From Verrucomicrobiota bacterium (GTDB taxonomy: Bacteria; Verrucomicrobiota; Kiritimatiellia; SS1-B-03-39; UBA6053): a stretch of 53,524 nucleotides of DNA. The stretch is taken from positions 1 through 53,524 of the forward strand of contig JAFIGC010000023.1 of NCBI GenBank assembly GCA_020831635.1, in the 5' to 3' direction. Positions 25,945 to 34,695 of the stretch are shown here, one piece after another. The position numbers were made by a program, and so were the translations under genes. How positions within the stretch are numbered: the stretch's first letter is position 1; each line of letters opens with the position of its first letter. A model generated the notes under the pieces. That model saw nothing but the letters and a program-made list of their open reading frames with translations. It was not told the origin of the DNA and did no database searches.

Positions 25945-28581
25945 ATGAAAAGCCCTCATTTCCCCGGCATCGCGTCCTCGTTCAGGCCTTTCGCAACCTG
26001 GATGCTCCTGTTTGCCGTCCCGCTTTGTCCGGCGGAATCGCCTCCCTCAGCCGCGCGGTTCACGGGAAAAACCATCCTCGTCCTCGAGGAAGCGCTTCCG
26101 GATGCACGGGGGGACCTTGTTCTGCCTTTCAACCTGCACCTCACCTGGGAATCCGGCGAAATCGTCAATGCCTGGGGCGAATCTTTCGGAGCGTTCAACA
26201 CCGTTCCCCATGAGGTCCATCAGATTGAATCCACCTTGACCCCGGAAGGCCTCCGACTCGACGTGGAAGCCCGCCTGCGGAGAGACATGTGGGTCGAAGG
26301 CGGCATCGGAAAATGGGAGATCAACCTGCGTCGCATCCCATCCGACGGACAGGTCTATTCGTTGGATCACAACGCCCTCCGCACCGGCACCGCCCTGGAA
26401 AGCTTCGAAGGGTCTTTTTCCGGGGTCTTTACCCGGGACGACGCGAGCCATCCGTCCGAAGGAAGCGCCCTGGGCATCCGTTGGGCCGCGCCCGGTCCGC
26501 CACAGCGTCCCCCCATTGCCCATGATGAACGCCCCCGGATTCTCATGCGGCAAACGGATTTGCCCGAACTCCAGGAGCGTCTGGAAAGCGATTTGGGACA
26601 GGCCATTGCCCGCGCCCTGCCGGAAACCTTCGGCCCCATCGGCCCCGCCATTCTCTACACCCTCACCGGAGAAGAAGACCACGCCCGCGAGGCCGCCAAA
26701 CGCACCCATGCCGAGATGACGGACCGCGAACGCATTTCCGAACATGAAACCCACCAGAGCACTTTCTGGGCCGACCGCGCCCTGCGGGCCGCCATCGCCC
26801 TCGACCACTGTTACGAGGCCTGGGAGCCGGAATTCCGCGCGGAAGTCATCGACTTCATCACCCGCATGTCCGAAAACTACCTCGACAGTCCCTGGCGTTC
26901 CGGGTCCGCTCCCATCACCCGCCCCGGCAACACCAAAGCCGACAAGATTTACGCCGCCAGCGGCATCGGCATGCTCGCGCTCAGGGGCCTCCCCGGCAGT
27001 CCGCCCCGTCCGCCCCCCGAATCGGCCAACCCGGGAGCCTCCGCCCTGCAGGCAAGGTTCGGCGCCCCGGAGGGCATTGATGCCGCCGCCCGCAGAGAGG
27101 CCTATGAACGGGCGCGTGCCTTTTGGGAGGAGAATGACGGGGCCGACCCACGCTACCTCAACGGCCTCGAAAAGGCCCGGCGCATCGTTTCCGTTTCCCT
27201 CTACAGCGCCATCGGCGAGGGCGGCAGCGGCGGCATGCCCTATCTCTACGACTTCGACCTCGCCTGGCGCAACGCCTTCGGCCAGCCCGTCAGTATCCGC
27301 CCCATCCTGTCCCTCGCCGCCACCGACGCCCTCTTCTCCACCCTTTGGCTGCCCGATGAAAATGGACGCCCCTCCCCCGAAAATCTCCTCGGAAGTTCAA
27401 CGGCCCTCAACGGGGCCATGATCAGCCGCTACTTTGCTTCGGCCGACCCCGAACTGCGCCCCGCCATCGCCTGGTACTGGTTGCAACTTGCCGGCATCGC
27501 AAACGGCCACTTGGACGGACCCGAAGACGCGGAAAAACTGATCGAAACCATGCGCGACGATCCGATCGCCCTGCATTACGCCCTTCGCGAATGGCCCTTG
27601 GACGACTTCCAAGTCACCTCCCCCGCCGACATCCTGCCGCACGCCTTCGAGGACAAAGCCCGCGGTGATTTTTGGTTCCGCAACGCTTGGAGCGGACCCG
27701 ACGACATCCTCGCCAACCTTGCCACCCGCCAACTCGGATCCCGCCGTCCCCACACCCGCGCCACCGATCCCTATGCCGGCACCTTCCGGATCCACGGACT
27801 CGGACACACCTGGGTTCACGACGGACACCTTCCCCGCAACCAATGGGCCAATCCCCTCCGCTACAACCTCGTTCAACTCCCCGAAGTCCACACCAACAAC
27901 TGGGCCCAGGGACGGGTCCTCGACTATATTTCCCACCCGCACGGCGCCTCCGTGCGCCTCGACCTCAGCCTCATGTACGAAAAACATGAATACGTCGAGG
28001 AAACCGCCATGGTCACCGAAACCTTCCGCGGCAACCTCACCCGGGAACGCCCCGTCACCCGCAACGTTCACCGCCTCGGCGACATCGGGGTGGACGCCAC
28101 CCGCATCTTCGCCACGGATTTTTCCGGCCGGGCCGGCGTTCCCGCCGTTTTCGCCCTCGCCGACCGCCTCTCCGGCGACCACGCAAAAGAATGGCAACTC
28201 CACGTCACCGATCTCGCCGACAGCGAAGTCCGGGTTGAAGGCAACACCTTCCACATCACCAAAGGGGACGCCACCCTCACCGGCACCTTCATCGCCCCCG
28301 CCGACGTCAAAATCGAAAAACGCCTCCAATACACCAGCGAAACCTTCGTCACCATCTACAAAGACTACGCCTACCAAAACTACACCCGCGACCTGCTCAT
28401 CGCCAGCGGTCCCCGGGGAAACGAAGGCGAATTTCTGCTCGTCATGACCCTGAGCGAAGGACCGGAATCCCCCCGGGTGACCCGCATAACCGAAGAAAAT
28501 CCCGTGGCCCTAATCAACGGACTTCAGGTTCATTTCGGCGAAAAAGCCATCACCTTTGAGTCCCCTACCCAGACCCCTTGA
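25945..28581 (+). CDS. Heparinase-like paralogue, exported
   Basis: An 878-aa exported protein transcribed divergently from the exbB operon. A signal segment (MKSPHFPGIASSFRPFATWMLL, continuing to LCPAES) precedes an N-terminal beta domain ending FSGVFTRDD, then the toroid region beginning RPRILMRQTDLPELQERL. That phrase matches the first heparinase-like gene (HPRILFRAEDLPAIRARAET) in order and spacing, so the two are paralogues. The C-terminal beta domain runs from about residue 580. The start ATG 25945 is preferred over upstream in-frame starts because it gives the signal peptide; no strong ribosome site is seen. Its substrate is unknown, and it may act on a different linkage of the same polymer. 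Confidence 0.8.
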   Translation: MKSPHFPGIASSFRPFATWMLLFAVPLCPAESPPSAARFTGKTILVLEEALPDARGDLVLPFNLHLTWESGEIVNAWGESFGAFNTVPHEVHQIESTLTPEGLRLDVEARLRRDMWVEGGIGKWEINLRRIPSDGQVYSLDHNALRTGTALESFEGSFSGVFTRDDASHPSEGSALGIRWAAPGPPQRPPIAHDERPRILMRQTDLPELQERLESDLGQAIARALPETFGPIGPAILYTLTGEEDHAREAAKRTHAEMTDRERISEHETHQSTFWADRALRAAIALDHCYEAWEPEFRAEVIDFITRMSENYLDSPWRSGSAPITRPGNTKADKIYAASGIGMLALRGLPGSPPRPPPESANPGASALQARFGAPEGIDAAARREAYERARAFWEENDGADPRYLNGLEKARRIVSVSLYSAIGEGGSGGMPYLYDFDLAWRNAFGQPVSIRPILSLAATDALFSTLWLPDENGRPSPENLLGSSTALNGAMISRYFASADPELRPAIAWYWLQLAGIANGHLDGPEDAEKLIETMRDDPIALHYALREWPLDDFQVTSPADILPHAFEDKARGDFWFRNAWSGPDDILANLATRQLGSRRPHTRATDPYAGTFRIHGLGHTWVHDGHLPRNQWANPLRYNLVQLPEVHTNNWAQGRVLDYISHPHGASVRLDLSLMYEKHEYVEETAMVTETFRGNLTRERPVTRNVHRLGDIGVDATRIFATDFSGRAGVPAVFALADRLSGDHAKEWQLHVTDLADSEVRVEGNTFHITKGDATLTGTFIAPADVKIEKRLQYTSETFVTIYKDYAYQNYTRDLLIASGPRGNEGEFLLVMTLSEGPESPRVTRITEENPVALINGLQVHFGEKAITFESPTQTP

Positions 28582-28790
28582 GAGGGTAGTAGTACCCATA
28601 ATGAAGGTTATCAATAAACGTACACTTCTTAATCAGCCTGCGACACCATTTCCGCCGCGCGGATGATCCGGTATTGGCTTCTTTCCGATGAATTTTCCGC
28701 GGGACTTCGCAGGGCCAAGGCCACGACCCCGGGTTTGAGTCTGCGCCCGGAGGGTTCCGTTGGAGGCGCCTCCATTTTCAGATCTTTCAA

Positions 28791-29501
28791 TTATTGGGCC
28801 ACATCATTTTCCGCCGAACGGCGCGCCTCCTCGATACGTTTCAGAACCGACTGAAGGGCCGCTTCCGCTACGCTCAGATTCCGTTTCAATTTTTGCAATT
28901 CCCGTTCATTCTCCGCCAATTCGAGATGCTGGGCGCGTAGCCGATGTTTGAGGCTCTCGAGTTCTTCGCCGACGGCATCTCGCTGCCCCTTAAGCACTTC
29001 AAGGAGCATTTCAAGTTCCCGTTCCAACACCTGCGAATCGGCATCGGGATCTTCAGCCAAGGCTTCGAGTCGAGTTTCCGTTCTCAAAATTTCCACCTTA
29101 ATTTCATGGAATGATCGATTAAGATCCGTCAACGATGTTGCGTCCGCCTCAATTCGTTGGAGAAGGATTTGCATGGGGCGTTCACGCTGGAATGCCAGCA
29201 GAGCTTCCCGCGCCTCGTTCAACTGCATTCGTTGAATTTCGGCCTGTCGATCCAGCCACTGCACGGCCGCCTCGGTATTTTCATTGAAATCATCCGCCAC
29301 CCCATTTTCATCCTTCGCCCCCTCCCCAAGCACCGCCACCCGACCCGGCACGGGCAAATCCGAATCCAGCGCCGATGCAATGGAAAGCGGATGCAAACCC
29401 TCGGAATCCGTCTGAGAAACCTCCGGTTGCGGTTGACCACAGCCGCTCAGCAAAAGCAAACCACAACACAGCACATAAAAAGAGCCACAAATGATTTTCA
29501 T
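28791..29501 (-). CDS. Coiled-coil lipoprotein
   Basis: A 236-aa probable lipoprotein. The signal MKIICGSFYVLCCGLLLLSGC ends in LLSGC (Cys21). Residues about 60-235 are long charged helices with heptad character. No domain is recognised. It lies about 100 bases before the DUF4143 ATPase on the same strand. The 3' end is at 28791 with 209 non-coding bases to the heparinase-like paralogue; those bases hold a small palindrome (28584-28597) and nothing else I can identify. Confidence 0.75.
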   Translation of the reverse strand: MKIICGSFYVLCCGLLLLSGCGQPQPEVSQTDSEGLHPLSIASALDSDLPVPGRVAVLGEGAKDENGVADDFNENTEAAVQWLDRQAEIQRMQLNEAREALLAFQRERPMQILLQRIEADATSLTDLNRSFHEIKVEILRTETRLEALAEDPDADSQVLERELEMLLEVLKGQRDAVGEELESLKHRLRAQHLELAENERELQKLKRNLSVAEAALQSVLKRIEEARRSAENDVAQ

Positions 29502-29521
29502 TTCATAACCAAAGCACATAC

Positions 29522-29580
29522 GAAACCGGTTTCAAGGAAGAAGTGCGGATGCACAGCAAAGATCTCACGGATTCAGGATA
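29522..29580. repeat. Dispersed repeat copy (matches the 61-222 element) with 12-bp palindrome
   Basis: 29543-29577, read on the minus strand, matches 61-95 at 31 of 35 positions. It is preceded by a perfect palindrome GAAACCGGTTTC at 29522-29533. The copy is a single arm, with no second arm nearby. It lies in the gap between the coiled-coil lipoprotein and the ATPase gene, just past the ATPase stop. Confidence 0.65.
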
Positions 29581-29598
29581 ATGCAAAACCAGAGGTCC

Positions 29599-31047
29599 TC
29601 ACCCGTCTTCCATCAATTCCAAAGCCGGAAAAGCTTTCAATTCCAAGAGTAATTTCCCCACCTCATAGATCACTATGCTTGTGGGACGCATCCTGACCGT
29701 CAATGTCTCCGACAGCTTAACCTCCGCGGATACCGTGCGGGTAGTCACTTGGCAGTCTTTCAGACTCGGATGTTTGTCACGAAACACTTTCAGGTGACGC
29801 AAAGCTCTTTTGTCCTTCGCGGGCCGGTCAGACCACTTCACTTCCGTGGCCAGCAAGGGCTTTTGGGTTCTGCCGGACAAATGCACCAAATCAATCTCAC
29901 CGGAGTCCCACCTCGCATAGTAGATTCGATCCATGATTTTCGGGTCGTGAAACCATTGTGCAAACAACGCGGTTTCCGCCAGGGCACCCATGGTCTGGTC
30001 GTCCTCGGCGGGGTTGCCAAACAACGCGGCCCGCATGGAAGGGTTGGTCAGGTAGACTTTGAACGAGGTTGCGCGCTGGAAACGTCGGGCATTCTGGTCA
30101 ATCCGATGCACCCGCCGGATCAGAAAGGCCGCCTCCAAATATTCCAGATAACGTGACAAGGTGGCCTTGGCGACCCCCGAGGATTTCGAGAGTTCATCCA
30201 GACTCACCTCGTTTCCGGTATTATAGGCCAAGGTGGTAAAGAGCCTGTTTAGTTCCTGAATGTCACGGATGCCATATAACTGCGGCAAGTCCCTCAACAA
30301 CACTTTATCGATAATGTCGCTTTTAATGAACCGTCCGCTTTCATTTCGAACGGTCGCATTGAACACGGCCTCGGGATAACCACCATAGTTCAGGTAGTTC
30401 ACAAACTCGGTATTCAAGGCTTCGATGTCGGTTGCGTGAAAGGTGTTTTCATCCTCAAACCCGATCAGTTTCTCCTCTTTTCCGACGAAGTCCAAATACT
30501 CCGCGAAGGTCAACGGCGGCAACAGGAACTCGGTGAAACGGCCTGCCCCCGACTCCCGGCTTTTCAGCCGCAGCGCGGCCGCCGCCGATCCGGAAGCAAC
30601 GAACCGGATGTGCGGGAAACTGTCAACCAGGGATTTGAGGTGCACCTCCCAGTCTTTCAGATACTGGATTTCATCAAAAATAATCGTGAGGGCTGCCGCC
30701 TTCGGGTGCCCGAAACGCTCTTGGAAATTTCGCACGAATTTTTCCAACGCGGTGTCGGTATACACCGGCGTTTCCAACGACAAAAACAAAATTCGGTCTC
30801 CGGGTGTCCCGTCCGCCAACAGTTGCTCAATCGATTGATGCAACATCACCGTCTTTCCAACCCGCCTCGGCCCCATTAGAATTACGGCCCGATTGACCTT
30901 TCGGTTCGTGATCAGATTGTAAAAGGGCGCGAAATAACTCCGTTTCGGCAAATTCCGGTAGCTGGCATCCACGGTGGATTCATCATCCCACCAAGGATTG
31001 TCAAAGGTGAGACGCTTCTGAATGTCTTGCTGTGAAATTTCTAGCAT
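29599..31047 (-). CDS. AAA ATPase with DUF4143
   Basis: A 482-aa ATPase of the DUF4143 family. Walker A is GPRRVGKT (about residue 58), Walker B is LTIIFDEIQY, and a winged-helix-like domain is followed by the C-terminal DUF4143 region (GEIDLVHLSGRTQKPLLATEVKW), which resembles PD-(D/E)XK nuclease folds. Family members are common single-gene accessory ATPases, often mobile, of uncertain function. A TTGACT and TATACT pair upstream places transcription only a few bases before ATG 31047. The spacing of 15 bases is short, so this is weak. Confidence 0.88.
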   Translation of the reverse strand: MLEISQQDIQKRLTFDNPWWDDESTVDASYRNLPKRSYFAPFYNLITNRKVNRAVILMGPRRVGKTVMLHQSIEQLLADGTPGDRILFLSLETPVYTDTALEKFVRNFQERFGHPKAAALTIIFDEIQYLKDWEVHLKSLVDSFPHIRFVASGSAAAALRLKSRESGAGRFTEFLLPPLTFAEYLDFVGKEEKLIGFEDENTFHATDIEALNTEFVNYLNYGGYPEAVFNATVRNESGRFIKSDIIDKVLLRDLPQLYGIRDIQELNRLFTTLAYNTGNEVSLDELSKSSGVAKATLSRYLEYLEAAFLIRRVHRIDQNARRFQRATSFKVYLTNPSMRAALFGNPAEDDQTMGALAETALFAQWFHDPKIMDRIYYARWDSGEIDLVHLSGRTQKPLLATEVKWSDRPAKDKRALRHLKVFRDKHPSLKDCQVTTRTVSAEVKLSETLTVRMRPTSIVIYEVGKLLLELKAFPALELMEDG

Positions 31048-31266
31048 ACAAGATCAGTATAATAAACCTAAATATAGTCAATAAGAAAAGTATGATTGTC
31101 TTATTTTATATTATTAGTTCCAAAACGAACCAAAATATGGCTTATTCATGATTTAAAAACAGGACGGCCGAATCGCCCATCGGAACTTCGCAAAAACATC
31201 GGGTCTGAATCCTCAAGTGCCACCCTCAAGGTTTTGCAAAAACCGGATTCCGCCGGATACTGGCCC

Positions 31267-32373
31267 ATGCCCGTCCATCTTCACGCCATCCAAACCTGGA
31301 ACCCGCCCACCGCATACACGCAAGACGAGGCCTCCGCCCGGGTGGAGGCACAATTTGACAACAAACGCTTCCGGCGCATCCTGCGCCATGTCTACCGTCA
31401 CTCGGGCATCGAAACCCGCCACAGCGCCGTCGGGGTTTTCGGGCAATCGGACAAAACCACTCTTTTTCATGACCGCGGGGATGGCCGTTGGAGCAATCCC
31501 GGCACCGGGGATCGCAACAAGGCGTTTATCGAGGTCTCCAAGACCGCCTCCGTCGAGCTGGCCCGGAAAACCCTGAACAGCGCCCCCGGCTTTGCCGCCG
31601 CCGACATCACCCATGTGATCACAGCTTCCTGCACCGGCTTTTATACGCCTGGTCCCGATTATCATATCGTGCGCGGCTTGGAACTATCGCCGGAGGTCGA
31701 ACGTTTTCACCTCGGTTTCATGGGCTGCTACGCCGCCTTTCCCGCCCTGCGCATGGCCCGGTCCCTTTGTCAGAATGATCCGAACGCGGTGGTGCTCATC
31801 GAATGCCTCGAACTCTGCAGCCTGCATCTGCAACTCGAAACCGACAACGAGGAGGCCCTCGTCTCCGGATCGCTTTTCGCCGATGGCGCGGGCTGCGCCC
31901 TGGTCAGCGGACGTCCGCCCGCCCCGGGCCAAAACGGCTATGAACTCCAGTCCCTCGCCTCCACCCTCACCCCCAACGGAGAAGACAGCATGGCCTGGGA
32001 AATCGGCAACCACGGCTATGAAATCGTCCTCTCCAGCTACGTCCCCCAAATTTTGGGCGACAACATCCGCAACGCCATTCTCCCCCACCTGCAAAAACTG
32101 AATTGGGAAATCCCCGCTGTGGATTTCTGGGCCGCGCATCCCGGAGGAAAAGCCATTCTGGATCAAATTTCCAAGGCCCTGGACTTGAACTCTGCGGATC
32201 TCGACATCGCCCGCAACGTGCTCCGCGACTACGGCAACATGAGCAGCGCCACCATCTTTTTTCTGCTCCAAAAAGGCCTGGAGAATCTCGAACCCGGACC
32301 CCGCACCGCCGCCATGGCCTTTGGTCCCGGACTCACGGTCGAACTGGCCCTGATGGAAAGGAGGCGTTTTTGA
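31267..32373 (+). CDS. Type III polyketide synthase
   Basis: A 368-aa type III polyketide synthase (chalcone/stilbene synthase fold). The catalytic triad is visible: Cys122 in ITASCTGFYTPGPDYHIV, His291 in WAAHPGGKAIL, and Asn324 in YGNMSSATIFF. Such enzymes extend an acyl-CoA starter with malonyl-CoA and cyclise the product to alkylresorcinols, alkylpyrones or similar. The reading frame extends 57 codons upstream, but those residues do not look like the family, so ATG 31267 is used; no strong ribosome site precedes it. Its stop TGA overlaps the next gene's TTG start. The three-gene order PKS, flavoprotein, methyltransferase resembles phenolic-lipid clusters such as srsABC of Streptomyces, by established precedent. 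Confidence 0.92.
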   Translation: MPVHLHAIQTWNPPTAYTQDEASARVEAQFDNKRFRRILRHVYRHSGIETRHSAVGVFGQSDKTTLFHDRGDGRWSNPGTGDRNKAFIEVSKTASVELARKTLNSAPGFAAADITHVITASCTGFYTPGPDYHIVRGLELSPEVERFHLGFMGCYAAFPALRMARSLCQNDPNAVVLIECLELCSLHLQLETDNEEALVSGSLFADGAGCALVSGRPPAPGQNGYELQSLASTLTPNGEDSMAWEIGNHGYEIVLSSYVPQILGDNIRNAILPHLQKLNWEIPAVDFWAAHPGGKAILDQISKALDLNSADLDIARNVLRDYGNMSSATIFFLLQKGLENLEPGPRTAAMAFGPGLTVELALMERRRF

Positions 32374-33446
32374 TCACCATCGTCGGCGCCGGACCCGTGG
32401 GACTGGTCCTCGCCTGTCTGCTCGGCAAACAGGGACGGGCGGTCACCCTCTACGAAAAGCGCGTGGCACTGCCCGCCGCCTCCATGGCCATCGGCATCAC
32501 CCCGCCTTCCCTCGACATTTTGGAAAAAATCGATCTGAAAGCCGAATTTTTACACCGCGGCCTGCTCATCCCCCGGGCCCAAGTCTTCGAATCCGGAAAA
32601 CCCTGCGGAACCGTGGACTTCCGAGACTCGGAAAACGAAATTTTATCGCTTCCGCAGTTCGGAACCCTTAAACTCCTTCGCCAACGCCTCTCGAAATTGA
32701 AAAACGTTCATCTGTGCGAGGGCGTGGAAATGACCCCGGAGCGCTTGCGGACCTGCAAGGGCTGGATCATCGCCTGCGACGGCGCGGACAGCTCCCTGCG
32801 GCGGCACTGCGGCATTCCCATGCGGCGCCACGAATACGGGGTCTCCTTTGTCATGGCCGATTTCGAAGACAAGGAGGACCTGGGCGACGAAGCCCGCCTC
32901 TATTTCTCCCCCCGCGGGGCCGTGGAATCCTTTCCCCTGCCCGGCGGAAAACGGCGCTGGATCGTCCAGCGAACCCAAAACGCGCCTCCGACCCTCGAAA
33001 CCCTCCTCCAGCGCGTCCAGGCTGCCGCCGGATTCGATCTCGCGGGGCGCGCACACGGAAACCTCTATCCCTTCACTCCGCAAAGAACTCTGGCCAAATC
33101 CTTTTTTCATCAGCAGATCATACTTTGCGGCGACGCCGCCCACACCATGAGCCCCATTGGCGGACAAGGCATGAACACCGGATTTGCCGATGCGTTCCTG
33201 CTGTCCCGAATCCTGCCCGATCCCAGCCCGCAGGCTTTGCAGGCGTACACCCGCGAACGGCAGCGCGCCTTTCGCATCGCCGCCCGCAGAGCCGCCCAGG
33301 GCATGTGGCTGGGCACCCGCACCGGCATCCCGGCCAGCCGCACCCGCGCCCTGCTGCTCAAAACCGCCCTCCATCAACCCCGCGTTCGCGAAACCCTGGC
33401 CCGAACCTTTGCCATGCGCAATCTTCCGCAACCCCGTACCCCATGA
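32370..33446 (+). CDS. FAD-dependent monooxygenase (UbiH/PHBH type)
   Basis: A 358-aa group A flavoprotein hydroxylase. It has the N-terminal Rossmann motif TIVGAGPVGLVLACLLGKQG, an internal DG motif (IIACDGADSSLRR), and the C-terminal GDAAHTMSPIGGQGMNTGF that binds FAD ribitol and pyrophosphate. Such enzymes hydroxylate an aromatic ring with NAD(P)H and oxygen. The start is TTG 32370, overlapping the PKS stop. AAGGAGG lies about six bases upstream, which makes the unusual start convincing and implies translational coupling. Product order suggests ring hydroxylation of the PKS product, a step toward a quinone. Its stop overlaps the next gene (ATGA). Confidence 0.9.
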   Translation: MITIVGAGPVGLVLACLLGKQGRAVTLYEKRVALPAASMAIGITPPSLDILEKIDLKAEFLHRGLLIPRAQVFESGKPCGTVDFRDSENEILSLPQFGTLKLLRQRLSKLKNVHLCEGVEMTPERLRTCKGWIIACDGADSSLRRHCGIPMRRHEYGVSFVMADFEDKEDLGDEARLYFSPRGAVESFPLPGGKRRWIVQRTQNAPPTLETLLQRVQAAAGFDLAGRAHGNLYPFTPQRTLAKSFFHQQIILCGDAAHTMSPIGGQGMNTGFADAFLLSRILPDPSPQALQAYTRERQRAFRIAARRAAQGMWLGTRTGIPASRTRALLLKTALHQPRVRETLARTFAMRNLPQPRTP

Positions 33447-34147
33447 GCTTTTTCGCCCAATTCCAGGATCGCGCCCGCGATGAAGAGCAAATGGACCATC
33501 CCGACTGCGACCCCACGCAACTCTTTCGAACCCTGGATCAGTTTCACGGCATCAACCGATGCTTCAGCCGCGCCCGCGGCCTGCTCCGGCGCACCTTCCT
33601 CGCCGACATGCAACCCGGACGCCGTTACCACCTTGTCGATCTCGGGGCCGGCGCCTGCGATCTGCCCGTCTGGTTGCTCGCCGCCGCCCGCAAACGCAAG
33701 CTCGATCTCCGCATCACCGCCGTGGACGCCGATCCCCGCATCATTGACTACGCCCGCAAACGCTATGGTCACATCGGCGGACTCCACATACGGGAAGGCA
33801 ACGCCCTCGAACTCGAAACCTTCGCCCCTTTCGACTACCTCTTTGCCAACCATTTCCTGCATCATCTGCCCGACGAAGAGATCTCCATCCTCCTCGCCGA
33901 AGCCCACCGTCTTTGCCAACGTGGCTTCGTCATCAGCGACCTTCGCCGAAGTCCCTGGAGTTATCTCGGCTTTTCCCTCTTCGCCCGCGTCTATCGCCGC
34001 AGCTTTTCCCGCGCCGACGGTCTCATCTCCATCCGCAAAGGATTTCAACCCCGGGATTTCCACGACATCCCCACCCCCCTCACCCTGCGCACACCACTCC
34101 CAGGACGTATTCAAATTCTAGGAGGGTGCTTTCACCCCAAATGTTGA
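33443..34147 (+). CDS. Class I SAM-dependent methyltransferase
   Basis: A 234-aa methyltransferase. The SAM-binding motif I reads HLVDLGAGACDLPVWLL, motif II shows TAVDADPRIIDYAR, and a post-II block is LFANHFLHHLPDEEI. A short N-terminal helix domain precedes it. The ATG overlaps the flavoprotein stop by ATGA, so it is the third gene of the PKS operon. Likely O- or C-methylation of the hydroxylated polyketide. The class I fold differs from the isoprenylcysteine-type methyltransferase found in the Streptomyces srs cluster. Confidence 0.9.
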   Translation: MSFFAQFQDRARDEEQMDHPDCDPTQLFRTLDQFHGINRCFSRARGLLRRTFLADMQPGRRYHLVDLGAGACDLPVWLLAAARKRKLDLRITAVDADPRIIDYARKRYGHIGGLHIREGNALELETFAPFDYLFANHFLHHLPDEEISILLAEAHRLCQRGFVISDLRRSPWSYLGFSLFARVYRRSFSRADGLISIRKGFQPRDFHDIPTPLTLRTPLPGRIQILGGCFHPKC

Positions 34148-34153
34148 CCAATG

Positions 34154-34186
34154 GTTCGATGTTCAAAGTTCGATGTATAAAGTTCG
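34154..34186. repeat. Tandem 14-bp repeat (2 copies plus a partial)
   Basis: Two near-identical 14-bp units, GTTCGATGTTCAAA (34154-34167) and GTTCGATGTATAAA (34168-34181), are followed by a partial GTTCG. The block sits in the 64-base gap between the methyltransferase and the small membrane protein. It may be a slippage-prone spacer. Confidence 0.6.
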
Positions 34187-34211
34187 CTTTCCCAATGCTT
34201 CTTTCCGACCC

Positions 34212-34616
34212 TCAGACCAACCCTCTGTTTTGATGGAGACGGTTAAAGACAAAATTCCAGACTTCAAAAACGAAACCCATTGCGCTGAAACCCACGGCAA
34301 AAAAATTCCAGTATCCTGCCAGCGGAACTCGAATGTTTACCATGAAAACGCCCATAAAGGCCATCCACGCAATGGAGAGAACCCATCCCGTGATTTTGAT
34401 GAACCAAGCGGCGGCGGAATTTTGCCACCTCAAAAACCAAGTGAACCAAATGAATGCGGTTGGGAAGGCGAAAAATGCAAACACCGCCAAATAATCACTG
34501 AAATGAGTTTGTAATTCAGACTGAAAAAACGAATAAATCATCACCCATATTGCCCAAGGGAATGAAAAAATAAACAGAAAAGCCGCGCATTTACCAGGAG
34601 TGTCCGTGTTTTTCAT
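34212..34616 (-). CDS. Small four-helix membrane protein
   Basis: A 134-aa protein with four hydrophobic segments (about residues 10-28, 40-62, 72-95, 105-128), rich in Trp and Phe. No family is recognised. Two short tandem-repeat blocks flank it, one on each side. ATG 34616 has no clear ribosome site, so the gene call is moderate. Its codon use looks lower in GC than its neighbours, a weak sign of acquisition. Confidence 0.6.
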   Translation of the reverse strand: MKNTDTPGKCAAFLFIFSFPWAIWVMIYSFFQSELQTHFSDYLAVFAFFAFPTAFIWFTWFLRWQNSAAAWFIKITGWVLSIAWMAFMGVFMVNIRVPLAGYWNFFAVGFSAMGFVFEVWNFVFNRLHQNRGLV

Positions 34617-34630
34617 TGCATGTTTTAATT

Positions 34631-34660
34631 ATCAGTGTGAATCAGTGTCCATCAGTGGTT
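34631..34660. repeat. Tandem 10-bp repeat x3
   Basis: Three exact 10-bp steps sharing ATCAGTG (34631-34640, 34641-34650, 34651-34660), with the last three bases varying. It lies between the small membrane gene and elbB. It is short, so it may be chance or a remnant of a longer array. Confidence 0.6.
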
Positions 34661-34695
34661 AATTTCTAGTCGTGCTGGAATCATCAACAGGCCAT

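Noticed and set aside
28663-28854. 63-aa frame between the heparinase-like paralogue and the coiled-coil lipoprotein
   Set aside because: It overlaps the end of the lipoprotein gene, has no ribosome site and resembles no known protein.
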